Made by a program: the position numbers and the translations under genes
Notes under the pieces: generated by a model
What the model saw: only the letters and a program-made list of their open reading frames with translations
Told to the model about the DNA's origin: nothing
Databases searched by the model: none
Shown here: in pieces, positions 17,276 to 26,329 of the stretch
Position numbering within the stretch: position 1 is the first letter of the stretch
How the letters are laid out: each line of letters starts with the position of its first letter
NCBI GenBank assembly: GCA_964415045.1
Contig: CAYPZL010000005.1
Coordinates: 12,530 to 76,529 of the forward strand
Source of the DNA: CAYPZL01 sp964415045
GTDB lineage: Bacteria > Planctomycetota > Phycisphaerae > Sedimentisphaerales > Anaerobacaceae
Length of the DNA: 64,000 nucleotides
Reading direction: 5' to 3'

Positions 17276-18874
17276 ATGGAACATTTTCACGTAGTTTTCG
17301 AGCCCGATGGGGTGGAGATTTCGATCCATCAGGGCGCTACGCTGCTTGAGGCCGCAAGCCAAGCCGGCATCATTCTGACCACGCCCTGCGGCGGCAAGGG
17401 CACCTGTGGCAAGTGTGCGCTTCGCCTGGGTCCGTCCGGAGAGCAGGTCCGTGCCTGCCAGTATCGCGTGCAGAGCGATCTGGTGGTGACCGTGCCGCCG
17501 GAAGCGCGATTCTACGAGCACAAGATTCTCGTAGAGGGGGTGGACGGCGCGTTGCAGGCCCGCCCGACGGTGGTGGAGAACTACCGGTCGCAGGCCGGTT
17601 CCGGTGCCATTCTGGGCCTGGCGGTGGATATCGGGACCACGACGGTGGTTGTCCGGCTCGTTGACATGGCCGACGGGCGGACGCTGGCGACGGAGGCCGC
17701 GCTCAATCCTCAGACGCGCTTCGGCGACGACGTGGTCAGCCGCATCAACCACGCCCAATCACCCCAAGGGATGGCGGAGCTGCACGAGGCCGTGATCGCC
17801 TGCATCAACGAGCTGGCCGGGAAGCTCTGCGAGCGGGAGAGCGTCGATCCTTCGGCGATATACGAGGCGTGTATCGTCGGGAACACGACGATGAACCATC
17901 TCTTCCTGCGATTCCCGGTGGAGCAGCTAGGCCGGGCCCCGTACGCGGCCCATTCGGTAGAAGCCCACGATGTGCCCCCGGGCGACCCGGGTCTGCGGAT
18001 GAATCCGGCGGGCAACGTCCACTGCGTGGAGAACATCGCCGGTTTCGTGGGCGCCGATACGACGGCCGCGGCGCTGGCAGTCGATATGGATTCTATTACC
18101 GACACGGTCCTGCTGGTGGACATCGGCACGAATGGCGAGCTGGTCTTAGGAACGCCGGAGCATCTCTGTGCGGCCAGTTGTGCCGCCGGGCCGGCCCTCG
18201 AAGGGGCGCGCATCCGACAGGGCGGCAGGGCGGCAACCGGTGCCATCGAGGCCGTGGTCGTGGAGGACGACGATATCGTCGTCGATGTGATCGGGGATAC
18301 CGAGCCCCGTTCGATTTGCGGCAGCGGCCTGATTGACGCCGTCGCGGTGTTGTGCGAGTTGGGTGTCATCAACGCAACCGGACGCTTTGAGGACCGCCAG
18401 GTGCTGGAAGGGCGTCTGTCGCGGGCGCTGCTGTCACGCCTGGTCGAAAGTGACGGTCAGCCTGCCTTCTGCCTGGCATTCGACCTGCTGACGTCGGATC
18501 CCAGCGTTTGTCTGACCCAGAAGGACATACGCGAGGTGCAGCTTGCCAAGGGCGCCATCGGCGCCGGAATTCGCATCCTGCTGGCGAAGCTCGAACTGGA
18601 CGCGGCCGATATCGACCGGGTCCTGCTGGCCGGGGCGTTCGGCAATTACATTCGGCCTCGTAGCGCCGTTCGTATCGGACTGCTTCCCAACGTGCCCCTC
18701 GAACGCATCCATTTCGTCGGTAATGCGGCCGCGTCGGGCGCCCAGATGCTACTGATCGGGGGGGAATGCCGCGAGCGGGCGTCCCGACTGGTTCAGCGGA
18801 TCGAGTACGTGGAGATCGCGAACGAGAGGAACTTCGCGGAGTTTTTCGCCGACGCGATGATGCTCCAGCCGTGA
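17276..18874 (+). CDS. RACo-type corrinoid activation protein (2Fe-2S ferredoxin + ASKHA domain)
   Basis: Residues 1-80 form a 2Fe-2S ferredoxin domain with Cys38, Cys44, Cys47 and Cys61 (PCGGKGTCGKC...RAC). From about residue 115 an ASKHA (actin-like ATPase) fold begins: LAVDIGTTTVVVRLVD, VGNTTMNHLF, LLVDIGTNGELVLG and ICGSGLIDAVAVL. This is the RamA/RACo architecture of DUF4445-type proteins that reduce the inactive Co(II) corrinoid back to Co(I), using ATP. At 532 residues it is slightly shorter than the ~620-residue acetogen proteins. No corrinoid methyltransferase gene lies beside it, so its partner must be elsewhere. Confidence 0.92.
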   Translation: MEHFHVVFEPDGVEISIHQGATLLEAASQAGIILTTPCGGKGTCGKCALRLGPSGEQVRACQYRVQSDLVVTVPPEARFYEHKILVEGVDGALQARPTVVENYRSQAGSGAILGLAVDIGTTTVVVRLVDMADGRTLATEAALNPQTRFGDDVVSRINHAQSPQGMAELHEAVIACINELAGKLCERESVDPSAIYEACIVGNTTMNHLFLRFPVEQLGRAPYAAHSVEAHDVPPGDPGLRMNPAGNVHCVENIAGFVGADTTAAALAVDMDSITDTVLLVDIGTNGELVLGTPEHLCAASCAAGPALEGARIRQGGRAATGAIEAVVVEDDDIVVDVIGDTEPRSICGSGLIDAVAVLCELGVINATGRFEDRQVLEGRLSRALLSRLVESDGQPAFCLAFDLLTSDPSVCLTQKDIREVQLAKGAIGAGIRILLAKLELDAADIDRVLLAGAFGNYIRPRSAVRIGLLPNVPLERIHFVGNAAASGAQMLLIGGECRERASRLVQRIEYVEIANERNFAEFFADAMMLQP

Positions 18875-18899
18875 GCGAAGCCGGCGCAGAGCGGGACGA

Positions 18900-19865
18900 T
18901 CAAGCCGTCCGCGTAAAACCCAGCAGATAGATGATGTAGGCGGCGTAGGTCGCCAGGAGGACGACTCCCCCGATGCGATTGATTTTGCGCCCGCCGAGGA
19001 TCGCCACGCCGGCAAACCCCGCACTGACGCCGATCATGATCCAGAAGTCCGCTCCGCCGGCGAATCGGGCCCCCACGACATAGGGGCGCACCATGCCGGC
19101 GGCACCCGTGACCAGCAAGGTGTTGAAGATGTTCGACCCGACGAGGTTGCCCACGGAAATGTCGTGGTGTCCCTTCGCCGCGGCGATCACGCAGGTGACC
19201 AACTCGGGCAGGGAGGTTCCCACCGCCATGATGGTCGAGCCGATGACCGCGTCGCTCAGGCCGACGGCGGTGCCGATCTCGGCGGCTCCGTAGACCGCCA
19301 TGCGGGCCCCCACCGACAGCCCCAGCAGTCCGAGGACCACGAAGGCGATGTCATGCGTGAGCGTATGGGCGTGTGCGACGGGCAACTGGGGCTGGGCCGC
19401 TGCCACGTTCGCTCCGTTGGTCCGCGCCGTGCGGATGGTGTAGATCATCAGGGCCGTGAACACCACGAGCAGCAGGGCTCCCTCGGGTCGCGAGACCTGG
19501 AAATTGTGCAGCAGGGGCCACAAGAGCAGGGCCACGGCCAGCATCGCCGGCACTTCGCGCTGCAGCGTCCGGGCCTGGATTTCGAGGGGGCGAAGCAACG
19601 CGACGAACCCGCCGACCAGGGCCAGATTGGCGATGTTCGAGCCGTAGACGTTGCCGATAGCGATATCGCCCCGGCCGGGCAGGACGGCCGCGATACTGGC
19701 GGCCGCTTCCGGCGCCGAGGTGCCCATCGCCACCACCGTCAGACCCACCACGAGCTGACTGACGCCCAGACGCTCGGCCAATCCGATGGCGCCGCCGACC
19801 AGGATATCGGCGCCCTTCCAAAGCAGGAGCAATCCGCCGACCAGAAGTAGTAGTGGCAACGCCAT
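18900..19865 (-). CDS. Calcium/sodium antiporter (CaxA/YrbG family)
   Basis: This 321-residue inner-membrane protein has about ten transmembrane segments in two related halves. Each half holds the ion-binding alpha repeat: VVAMGTSAPEAAASIAAVLPGRGDIAIGN and MAVGTSLPELVTCVIAAAKGHHDISVGN, with the conserved Gly-Thr-Ser-x-Pro-Glu. Family members exchange Na+ or H+ for Ca2+. The gene is convergent with the corrinoid activator gene, 25 bp away. I cannot tell the coupling ion. Confidence 0.93.
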   Translation of the reverse strand: MALPLLLLVGGLLLLWKGADILVGGAIGLAERLGVSQLVVGLTVVAMGTSAPEAAASIAAVLPGRGDIAIGNVYGSNIANLALVGGFVALLRPLEIQARTLQREVPAMLAVALLLWPLLHNFQVSRPEGALLLVVFTALMIYTIRTARTNGANVAAAQPQLPVAHAHTLTHDIAFVVLGLLGLSVGARMAVYGAAEIGTAVGLSDAVIGSTIMAVGTSLPELVTCVIAAAKGHHDISVGNLVGSNIFNTLLVTGAAGMVRPYVVGARFAGGADFWIMIGVSAGFAGVAILGGRKINRIGGVVLLATYAAYIIYLLGFTRTA

Positions 19866-20048
19866 GGTGTCTCTTTGCGACCTGTCTTACTCTGAAAGAT
19901 CAACCCGCCCGTGCGACCGGGGCGGGCCGGAGTTCCTGTTTGCTATGCCGAAGAATAATCGAGCCTTCCCCATCCGGCAAGCGTTCGATGGGCACAAAAT
20001 CCACCCTTGGGGACACGCGGCCGGCGTAGTTTCAGCCGAAGCAGAGAA

Positions 20049-20068
20049 GGCCCGCATTGGGACGGGCC
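20049..20068 (-). terminator. Stem-loop after fabF, probable terminator of the fatty acid operon
   Basis: GGCCCG (20049-20054) and CGGGCC (20063-20068) form a 6-bp GC stem with an 8-base loop. Reading on the minus strand it lies 3 bp after the fabF stop and is followed by TTCTCTGCTTC, a moderately U-rich tail. The rest of 19866-20071 shows no gene. Confidence 0.5.
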
Positions 20069-20071
20069 GGC

Positions 20072-21316
20072 TCAGACGCGCCCCGCCACGAGGCAGGCGT
20101 TGTGGCCCCCGAAGCCAAACGAATTGCTGATGGCCACGTCCACCTTCGCCTCGCGCGCCTTCAGCGGCACGTAGTCCATCTTAAGATCGCACCGCTCGTC
20201 CTGATTCTCAAGATTGATGGTGGGCGGTATGATCGATTCGTTGATGGCCTTGATCGCCACGATGAGCTCGACGGCGGCGGTAGCCCCGAGCATGTGGCCG
20301 AGGCAGCCCTTGGTGGAGCTGACCGGCGTCTGGTAAGCGCAATCGCCAAACACGGCCCGGATCGCCTTGCTTTCGGCGATGTCGTTGAGTTCGGTGCTGG
20401 TGCCGTGGGCGTTGATATAGCTGACATCTTCGGGATTGACCTTGGCGTCGGCCAGGGCCAGCTTCATGGCCATCGCCGCACCGGCGCCGTCCGGCAGGGG
20501 CGCGGTAATGTGATGGCCGTCGTCCGTGGCGGCGTAGCCGAGCAGCTCGCCGTAGATGCGGGCGTTGCGTTTGGTGGCGTGTTCGTAGTCCTCCAGGATG
20601 AGCATGCCGGCGCCTTCGGAGAGGACGAATCCGTCGCGGTCCCGGTCGAAGGGTCGCGACGCCGCCGGCGGATCGTCGTTGCGCACGCTCAGCGACCGAG
20701 CCGCGCAGAAAGAACCCAAGCCGATGGGGGTCACCGCCGCTTCGGAACCGCCTGTGATGACAATGTCGCTGCGTCCGCTGGCGATATTCCAGAAGGCCTC
20801 TCCGATGGTGTGGTTGCCCGAGGCGCACGCGCTGATCACGGCGAAGCTCGGACCGCGAAGACCCCACCGGATGGCGATATTGCCGCTGGCGGCGTTGGCC
20901 ATCAGTCGCGGCACGCAGAAGGGCGAGACCTTGCTCGGGCCTTTCTTCAGCAGGCGAACGTGCTGTTCCTCGATCTCCTTGATCCCGCCGATGCCGGTGC
21001 CCACGATGACGCCGACGCGATACGGGTCTTCCTTCGAGAAATCGAGTCCGCTGTCGTCCACGGCCTGCATCGCGCCGGCCAGGGCAAACTGGGTGAACCG
21101 GTCCATTCGCCGGGCCTCACGTTTGTCGATGTACTTCGTCACGTCGAAGTGCTTGATCTCGCCGGCAAAACGGACCGGATACGCACTGGTGTCGAAGGAC
21201 TCGATGGTGGAAACACCGCTGCGGCCCTCGCACAGCGCAGTAAACAGTTCAGTAACGGACTCGGACAGCGCAGTAACACACCCCAGGCCCGTAATGACAA
21301 CTCGCCGTCTATCCAT
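20072..21316 (-). CDS. fabF: Beta-ketoacyl-ACP synthase II
   Basis: FabF condenses acyl-ACP with malonyl-ACP in chain elongation. The 414-residue length and all three catalytic residues are present: Cys164 in ISACASG, His in NAHGTSTELND and His in CLGHMLGATAAVE. The C-terminal SNSFGFGGHNA is typical. It is the last gene of the operon, 7 bp after acpP, the carrier protein it acts on. The start ATG at 21316 (MDRRRVVITGLG) fits the family. Confidence 0.97.
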   Translation of the reverse strand: MDRRRVVITGLGCVTALSESVTELFTALCEGRSGVSTIESFDTSAYPVRFAGEIKHFDVTKYIDKREARRMDRFTQFALAGAMQAVDDSGLDFSKEDPYRVGVIVGTGIGGIKEIEEQHVRLLKKGPSKVSPFCVPRLMANAASGNIAIRWGLRGPSFAVISACASGNHTIGEAFWNIASGRSDIVITGGSEAAVTPIGLGSFCAARSLSVRNDDPPAASRPFDRDRDGFVLSEGAGMLILEDYEHATKRNARIYGELLGYAATDDGHHITAPLPDGAGAAMAMKLALADAKVNPEDVSYINAHGTSTELNDIAESKAIRAVFGDCAYQTPVSSTKGCLGHMLGATAAVELIVAIKAINESIIPPTINLENQDERCDLKMDYVPLKAREAKVDVAISNSFGFGGHNACLVAGRV

Positions 21317-21323
21317 GATGAGT

Positions 21324-21602
21324 TTACGTGCTCTCTTTTTTCTTGGATTGTGCTATGTTGACAATGTAATCAATGGCGGCGCCGACCGTCTGGATCTTCT
21401 CGGCCTCCTCATCAGGAATGCTCATGTCAAACTCGTCTTCAAATTCCATGACCAATTCGACGGTATCCAAAGAGTCGGCATTCAGGTCGTTGATAAAAGA
21501 GGTCTCGCGGTTGATTTCAGACTTATCAACGCCCATTTGCTCGCTGATGATCTCGATCACCTTATTCTGGATCGCTTGGACATCTACCTCATCGACACTC
21601 AC
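21324..21602 (-). CDS. acpP: Acyl carrier protein
   Basis: ACP carries growing acyl chains on a phosphopantetheine arm attached to Ser44 in the DADSL-type motif (NADSLDTVELVM). At 92 residues it is slightly longer than usual because of an N-terminal extension and a lysine-rich tail. The start is a GTG at 21602, chosen because GGAGG lies eight bases upstream; the ATG within that ribosome site reads into a stop. It sits between fabG and fabF, the usual order. Confidence 0.96.
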   Translation of the reverse strand: MSVDEVDVQAIQNKVIEIISEQMGVDKSEINRETSFINDLNADSLDTVELVMEFEDEFDMSIPDEEAEKIQTVGAAIDYIVNIAQSKKKEST

Positions 21603-21700
21603 TTGTTCATCCTCCCTAATTCAGTCGGATTTCTCTGCTATGATCTTTGCCTCTGCCGGGGCATACATACACCGCCGCCACCCTCCCGATTTTGGCCGGT

Positions 21701-21729
21701 ATATTACCCAGTGGAGGGGGCCAGCACAA
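21701..21729 (-). promoter_or_regulatory. Putative internal promoter before acpP
   Basis: On the minus strand TTGTGC (21729-21724) and TAATAT (21706-21701) are exactly 17 bp apart, about 100 bp before the acpP start. The 144-bp fabG-acpP gap is the largest in the operon. Extra transcription of the abundant ACP would make sense; motif match only. Confidence 0.45.
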
Positions 21730-21746
21730 ACATTTTTTGATTTTTT

Positions 21747-22484
21747 TTACATGGCCATGCCGCCGTCGACGCACAGGACCTGCCCGGTGATATACCCGGC
21801 ATCGTCACCGGCGAGGAAGGCCACGGCCCTGGCCACGTCCTCGGGTGCACCGAACCGCTTGACGGGAATGACGTCCTTGGCGGCCTTTTTCACCATGTCG
21901 GAGAGCACGGCCGTCATGTCGGTCTGAATGAAGCCCGGGGCGATGCAGTTGGCGGTGACGTTCTTTTTTCCGATTTCCCGGGCGATCGACTTGGTCATGC
22001 CGATAAGTCCGGCCTTGCTGGCGGCGTAGTTGGCCGAGCCGGCCTGGCCCATGACCCCGGCGACGGAGCTGATATTGACGATTCGGCCGAACTTGTTGCG
22101 GATCATCGACCGGGCCGCGACGCGCGTGGCGGTGAACGCCGCCCGCAGGTTGACCGCGATGACCTTGTCGAAGTCCTCGTCGTCCATCTGGATCATCAGC
22201 TTGTCGCGGGTGATGCCGGCATTATTGACCAGAACGCCGATGCCGCCGTGCGCCGAGGCCAGTTCCTCCAGCACCGCGGTGAGCTTGTCGGTTTCGGTGA
22301 TATCGACGCACCGGGTGATCACCTCGAAGCCGGCTTCGGCTGCCGCCTGCTCCAGTTCCCCGAGCGCTTCTTCCATCACGTCCAGGGCGGCAACGAGACG
22401 ATCCTGCTTGAGCAGCTCGAACACGATCGCCCGCCCGATGCCCCGGGCCGCACCCGTCACGACTGCCAGTTTCTTTTCCGCCAT
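21747..22484 (-). CDS. fabG: 3-oxoacyl-ACP reductase
   Basis: FabG reduces 3-oxoacyl-ACP with NADPH. The 245-residue short-chain dehydrogenase has the nucleotide motif TGAARGIG (residues 10-17), NNAG (87-90) and the catalytic set Ser140, Tyr153 and Lys157 (NISSVAG...YAASK). GYITGQVLCVDGGMAM is the usual C-terminus. The operon context (fabD 40 bp upstream, acpP downstream) separates it from other short-chain dehydrogenases. Confidence 0.96.
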   Translation of the reverse strand: MAEKKLAVVTGAARGIGRAIVFELLKQDRLVAALDVMEEALGELEQAAAEAGFEVITRCVDITETDKLTAVLEELASAHGGIGVLVNNAGITRDKLMIQMDDEDFDKVIAVNLRAAFTATRVAARSMIRNKFGRIVNISSVAGVMGQAGSANYAASKAGLIGMTKSIAREIGKKNVTANCIAPGFIQTDMTAVLSDMVKKAAKDVIPVKRFGAPEDVARAVAFLAGDDAGYITGQVLCVDGGMAM

Positions 22485-22524
22485 CGTTCTACTCTCCTAT
22501 TCGTTCTTGTCAGCGTGCGGCATT

Positions 22525-23466
22525 CTATGCGTCGCTCAGCAGTTTTTGGACCGACTCGATGCTGCTGACATTGACGACTCTGGTTTTCCTGTGAATTCGT
22601 CTCATCAGACCGGTCAACACGCGACCCGGTCCGATCTCGTAAAATCGTTCGACTCCCTCGCTCAGCAGACGTTCCATGCATTTCTGCCAGAGGATGGGAC
22701 TGGTCAGTTGCCGGGCCAGTCCGTCGGCGACGCCGGCGGCGCTGTCGTAGTAGTCGGCGCTGATGTTGGCCAGGGTCTTGACCGACGAAGGCTCGGCGAT
22801 GCGGCATTGGGACAGGGCCTCTCGCAGGGCGTCGGCGGCGCTGGACATCATCTCGGTATGAAACGCGCCGGCGACCTCCAGCGGCACGGCCTTGACGGCC
22901 CCGTACTTCTCGGCCAGCGCCGCCGCTCTCGCGCAGGCGCCGCGCGTGCCGCTGACGACGATCTGTCCCGGGCAGTTGAAATTAACCGGCACCAGCAGTT
23001 CGCCTTCTGCCGCTTCGTCGCAAAGCTGTCGCACCTTTTCTTCGTCGAGGCCGATGAGGCTGACCATGCCGCCTTCGGTTGCGTCGGCGGCGGCCTGCAT
23101 CGCTTCGCCGCGCTTCTTCACCAGCAGCAGGGCGTCCTCGAAGCTGATGACGCCGGCGGCGTAGAGCGCCGTGTACTCGCCGAGGCTCAGCCCCGCCGTG
23201 ACATCGGCGGCCAGGTCCCGCGTCGGCTCTTGCGTGCGCAGGATTTCCAGCAGGGCGGCCGAGGTGACGAAGATGGCCGGCTGCGACATCGTCGTGCTGT
23301 TGAGCCGTTCGGCCGGGCCCTCGAAGCAGACCGCGCGCAAATCGAACCCGACGATATCGTTGGCTTTCGCAAACAGTTCCGCCGCCGCGGGGTACGCCGC
23401 CGCCACGTCGGCGCCCATGCCTACCGTTTGGGCGCCCTGTCCGGGAAACAAAAAGGCCGTCTTCAT
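22525..23466 (-). CDS. fabD: Malonyl-CoA:ACP transacylase
   Basis: FabD moves malonyl from CoA to ACP. The 313-residue protein begins MKTAFLFPGQGAQ, has the catalytic serine in GLSLGEYTA (Ser94) and the catalytic His203 in EVAGAFHTEMM. It lies 58 bp after fabH and 40 bp before fabG, in the normal fab order. Confidence 0.96.
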   Translation of the reverse strand: MKTAFLFPGQGAQTVGMGADVAAAYPAAAELFAKANDIVGFDLRAVCFEGPAERLNSTTMSQPAIFVTSAALLEILRTQEPTRDLAADVTAGLSLGEYTALYAAGVISFEDALLLVKKRGEAMQAAADATEGGMVSLIGLDEEKVRQLCDEAAEGELLVPVNFNCPGQIVVSGTRGACARAAALAEKYGAVKAVPLEVAGAFHTEMMSSAADALREALSQCRIAEPSSVKTLANISADYYDSAAGVADGLARQLTSPILWQKCMERLLSEGVERFYEIGPGRVLTGLMRRIHRKTRVVNVSSIESVQKLLSDA

Positions 23467-23524
23467 CGTTCGTATCCTTGAACCTGACTCGTTCTCTTCC
23501 TTCCGTCGATTCGGCGCGACGCTC

Positions 23525-24538
23525 TCAGAGCTCGATTACGTTGGCGCCCCAGGTGACCCCGGCGCCGAACGCCACGAAGATGACGATGTCACCCTTCTTG
23601 ACCTTGCCCTCGCGCATGCATTCGTCGAAGGCGATGGGCACGGAGGCGGCCGAGGTGTTGCCGTATTTTTGAATGTTGACGAAGACCTTCTCGGGCGGCA
23701 GTTTCAGCCGTTTGGCCGCCGACTCGATGATGCGGGCGTTCATCTGGTGCGAGACCATCATCGCCAGATCGTCGATGGTCAGGCCGCAGTGCTCCATGCA
23801 ATCGGTGACCGCCTCGACGATCCGCCGCACCGCCTGCTGATAAACCTCCCGGCCCTTGATCTGCATGTACGCCTTGCTGGGGTCCTCCAGCGGCTTCGGC
23901 GCCGGGTATCGCGACCCGTGCGCCTGGCAGTTCAGCGACTCCCAGTACGTCCCGTCGGACCCCAGGGTGCTGTAGAGGATTCCCCGGCTTCCCTCCTGCT
24001 TGCGCTGGACCACGACCGCGCCGGCCCCGTCCCCGAAGAGGATGCAACTGCCGCGGTCCTTCCAGTTGGTGATCTTGGTCAGCGTCTCGGCGCCGATCAC
24101 CAGCGCGTTGTCGAGCTGCCCGCCCTGCATGAGGTGGTGCACCAAATGGAGCGAGTACACGAAGCCGCTGCAGGCGGCCGCGATGTCGAAGGCCCACGCC
24201 TTCGTCGCGCCCAGGGCCCTTTGCACGAAACAGGCGGTGGAGGGGAACACCATCTCCGGGGTGATCGTCGCGACGGTGATCAGGCCGAGTTCCGCGGGGT
24301 CCAGGCCCGCGTAGTCCAGCGCCTGTTTGGCCGCCGCGATGGCCAGGTCCGCCGTGGTCTCCTCATCTGAAGTAATATGCCGTTCCTTGATCCCCGTGCG
24401 CGTCGTGATCCACTGGTCGGACGTATTCACCATGTGGGACAGGTCGTCGTTGGTCAGTATTTTGGACGGGACAAAAGAACCGCACCCGGTAATCACGGCG
24501 CGGTTGGCGGAGGGGTGATCCTCAATTTCGTTATGCAT
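23525..24538 (-). CDS. fabH: Beta-ketoacyl-ACP synthase III
   Basis: FabH starts fatty acid synthesis by condensing an acyl-CoA primer with malonyl-ACP. The 337-residue protein carries the catalytic triad Cys123 (IAAACSGF), His264 and Asn294 (KYGNTSAASV). The His context is SHQMNARI rather than the common PHQAN, a small substitution that keeps the His and Asn. Its ATG overlaps the end of plsX by 8 bp, so translation is probably coupled. Confidence 0.96.
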   Translation of the reverse strand: MHNEIEDHPSANRAVITGCGSFVPSKILTNDDLSHMVNTSDQWITTRTGIKERHITSDEETTADLAIAAAKQALDYAGLDPAELGLITVATITPEMVFPSTACFVQRALGATKAWAFDIAAACSGFVYSLHLVHHLMQGGQLDNALVIGAETLTKITNWKDRGSCILFGDGAGAVVVQRKQEGSRGILYSTLGSDGTYWESLNCQAHGSRYPAPKPLEDPSKAYMQIKGREVYQQAVRRIVEAVTDCMEHCGLTIDDLAMMVSHQMNARIIESAAKRLKLPPEKVFVNIQKYGNTSAASVPIAFDECMREGKVKKGDIVIFVAFGAGVTWGANVIEL

Positions 24539-25544
24539 CAGATGTCCTTACGCAAGCTTCCGAGATACACTCCGTAATCTTGTCGTTGATTTTCTGCGTG
24601 TGGTAGTTTTTGGCGCTGAGCACGGCGTTGCGGATCGTGCGCGCCTGACTGGTGCCGTGGCAGATCAACGCCGTCCCGTTGACCCCCAGCAGCGGGGCCC
24701 CTCCGTACGTGTTATAGTCGTGCTTTTGATAGACCCGCGTGATGATCGGCTTGAATTTCAGCGCCAGCCGCGGTTTTTCCTGCATCAGCTCGTGCTTGAT
24801 CGCCCGAAACAGCCCGTCGACGGCGCCCTCGGTCAGCTTCAGGATCACGTTGCCCACGAATCCGTCGCAGACGACCACGTCGCTGTTGCCGCGAAAAATG
24901 TCCCGGCCCTCGATGTTGCCGACGAAGTTCAGCCGCCCGTCGGAGCGCAGCAACTCCCGCGTCCGCTTGACCACCTCGTTGCCCTTGGCATCCTCCTGCC
25001 CGATGCTCATCAGGCCCACGCGCGGATTCTTTACCCCGAGGAAATGCTCGGAGTAGACGCTCGCCATCAATCCGTACTGGTGCAGGTTGATCGGTTTGCA
25101 GGCGATGTTGGCGCCGACATCGCAGATCGTCACCGGTCCCTCGCTCATGGGAAAGACCACGGCGATTCCGGGGCGGTTCACGCCCGGGAGGTTGCGCATT
25201 CGCATCTGGAACGCCGCCACGCAGGCCCCGGTATTGCCCGCCGAGATCACGGCGTCGGTCCGGCCTTGTTTGGCCATCTTGGCCATTACGGCGATCGAAC
25301 TCTTGGGCTTTTTGCGCAGGCTCTCGATCGGCGTCTCGTCCATGGCGATTACGTCGGGGGCATCGACGATGCTGATCCGGCCCTTCTTATACTTGCGCTC
25401 GGCCAGCTTCGATTCCACCAGCTCCTGCGGTCCCACCAGGAGCAGCTCGTCATCCTTGTCGAGCTGAGGCAGCACTTCCACCGCGCCGTCCAGAATGGCG
25501 TCCGGTGCGAAGTCGCCTCCCATTGCATCCAATGCGATACGCAT
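24531..25544 (-). CDS. plsX: Phosphate acyltransferase
   Basis: PlsX makes acyl-phosphate from acyl-ACP, the donor for the first step of phospholipid synthesis. The 337-residue reading starts at the ATG at 25544 (MRIALDAMGGDFAPDAILDGA), the family's signature N-terminus; the longer frame to 25652 runs inside rpmF. SAGNTGACVA and DGFVGNVILKLTEG are conserved. It starts 2 bp after rpmF ends and overlaps fabH, linking membrane lipid and fatty acid synthesis in one transcript. Confidence 0.96.
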   Translation of the reverse strand: MRIALDAMGGDFAPDAILDGAVEVLPQLDKDDELLLVGPQELVESKLAERKYKKGRISIVDAPDVIAMDETPIESLRKKPKSSIAVMAKMAKQGRTDAVISAGNTGACVAAFQMRMRNLPGVNRPGIAVVFPMSEGPVTICDVGANIACKPINLHQYGLMASVYSEHFLGVKNPRVGLMSIGQEDAKGNEVVKRTRELLRSDGRLNFVGNIEGRDIFRGNSDVVVCDGFVGNVILKLTEGAVDGLFRAIKHELMQEKPRLALKFKPIITRVYQKHDYNTYGGAPLLGVNGTALICHGTSQARTIRNAVLSAKNYHTQKINDKITECISEACVRTSDA

Positions 25545-25546
25545 GC

Positions 25547-25735
25547 TTAGCTGCTTTCCTCCTTGCCAAGCTTCAGGCTGATGTCGGGATTGACGTACCC
25601 GCAGTTGGCGCAGGCCGCGTGCGGTAGCTTCGCCTGGTCGCACTTCGGGCAAACCGCGTAATTCACCGGCGTCAGGCGGTGATGGGATCGCCGCGTGCGG
25701 GTGCGGCTCTTGCTCATCTTCTTATCTGGTAACAT
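25547..25735 (-). CDS. rpmF: Large ribosomal subunit protein bL32
   Basis: The 62-residue protein has the basic N-terminus (MSKSRTRTRRSHHRL) and the zinc-ribbon of L32 (CPKC...CANCGY). The ATG at 25735 is preferred because GGAG lies nine bases upstream; a later in-frame ATG at 25717 has no proper ribosome site. It is the first gene of the rpmF-plsX-fab operon, the classical linkage of L32 with fatty acid genes. Confidence 0.95.
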   Translation of the reverse strand: MLPDKKMSKSRTRTRRSHHRLTPVNYAVCPKCDQAKLPHAACANCGYVNPDISLKLGKEESS

Positions 25736-25759
25736 CCTGCACTACTCCAATTCTCTGGC

Positions 25760-25776
25760 AAAAAACCCCACCGGGG
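25760..25776 (-). terminator. Terminator-like hairpin in the rpmF leader
   Basis: On the minus strand CCCC-GGT-GGGG is followed at once by six T residues, 25 bp before the rpmF start and after the likely promoter. The stem is only four GC pairs, so it is weak, but the position inside a 5' leader could allow attenuation of the whole operon. See findings. Confidence 0.35.
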
Positions 25777-25806
25777 CAATTTCTCCAAACTAACGTAAAA
25801 TGCTTT

Positions 25807-25835
25807 TAACTACCTGACGGAAGGACGGCTGTCAA
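25807..25835 (-). promoter_or_regulatory. Putative promoter of the rpmF-plsX-fab operon
   Basis: A perfect TTGACA on the minus strand (25835-25830) is followed 17 bp later by TAGTTA (25812-25807). The -10 is a weak match. Transcription would begin near 25800 and leave a leader of about 65 bases. Confidence 0.4.
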
Positions 25836-25955
25836 GGCAAAATCCCGCCCGCAGGGTGCCAAAACGGGCTTTTCCCCCGAAAACCGCCGCCAACCCGGCC
25901 TGACGGCCGTGAAACCGCCGCCCCCAACGAAGAATCAAACGTCGTTCAGCTCTGC

Positions 25956-26267
25956 TCAATCGATCGTGCCGGCGATCCCCGCCATGCCGAATACCGGCGA
26001 ACTCTCCCGCTTGACCCGGATCGGCAGGTCCTTCTCACGCACCAGTTCGTACCCGTTCTTGCGCATGCACTCCTTCACGAACTTCTCCGTGTAGCTGCCC
26101 AAGCCCAGCGTCCGGTTCACGTCCGCATACCGCGACGCCTCCACCCGGCACGCATCCAGCGCACGCCGCGCCTCCTTGAAGCTTTTGCCGTCCTGGTACC
26201 AGTACTTCGCACACCCCCCCAGCAAGCTTATGGACACCAACAACAGTCCGATGCAAATCAGCCGCAT
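25956..26267 (-). CDS. Small lipoprotein (hypothetical)
   Basis: A 103-residue protein starting at the ATG at 26267, which has AGGAG seven bases upstream; the longer frame to 26441 runs through pyrimidine-rich intergenic DNA. MRLICIGLLLVSISLLGGC is a lipoprotein signal with lipobox LLGGC, so Lgt and signal peptidase II should act on Cys19. The mature part has two further Cys (DACRVEAS and KECMRKNGYEL), which could form a disulfide. The pattern ...ECMRKNGYELV is seen in small outer-membrane-type lipoproteins, but I assign no function. Confidence 0.72.
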   Translation of the reverse strand: MRLICIGLLLVSISLLGGCAKYWYQDGKSFKEARRALDACRVEASRYADVNRTLGLGSYTEKFVKECMRKNGYELVREKDLPIRVKRESSPVFGMAGIAGTID

Positions 26268-26329
26268 GCCATTGCTCCTACGCATCCACCACATCACCGC
26301 CGGGCCCAGACCCCGGCACAAGCCCAACA

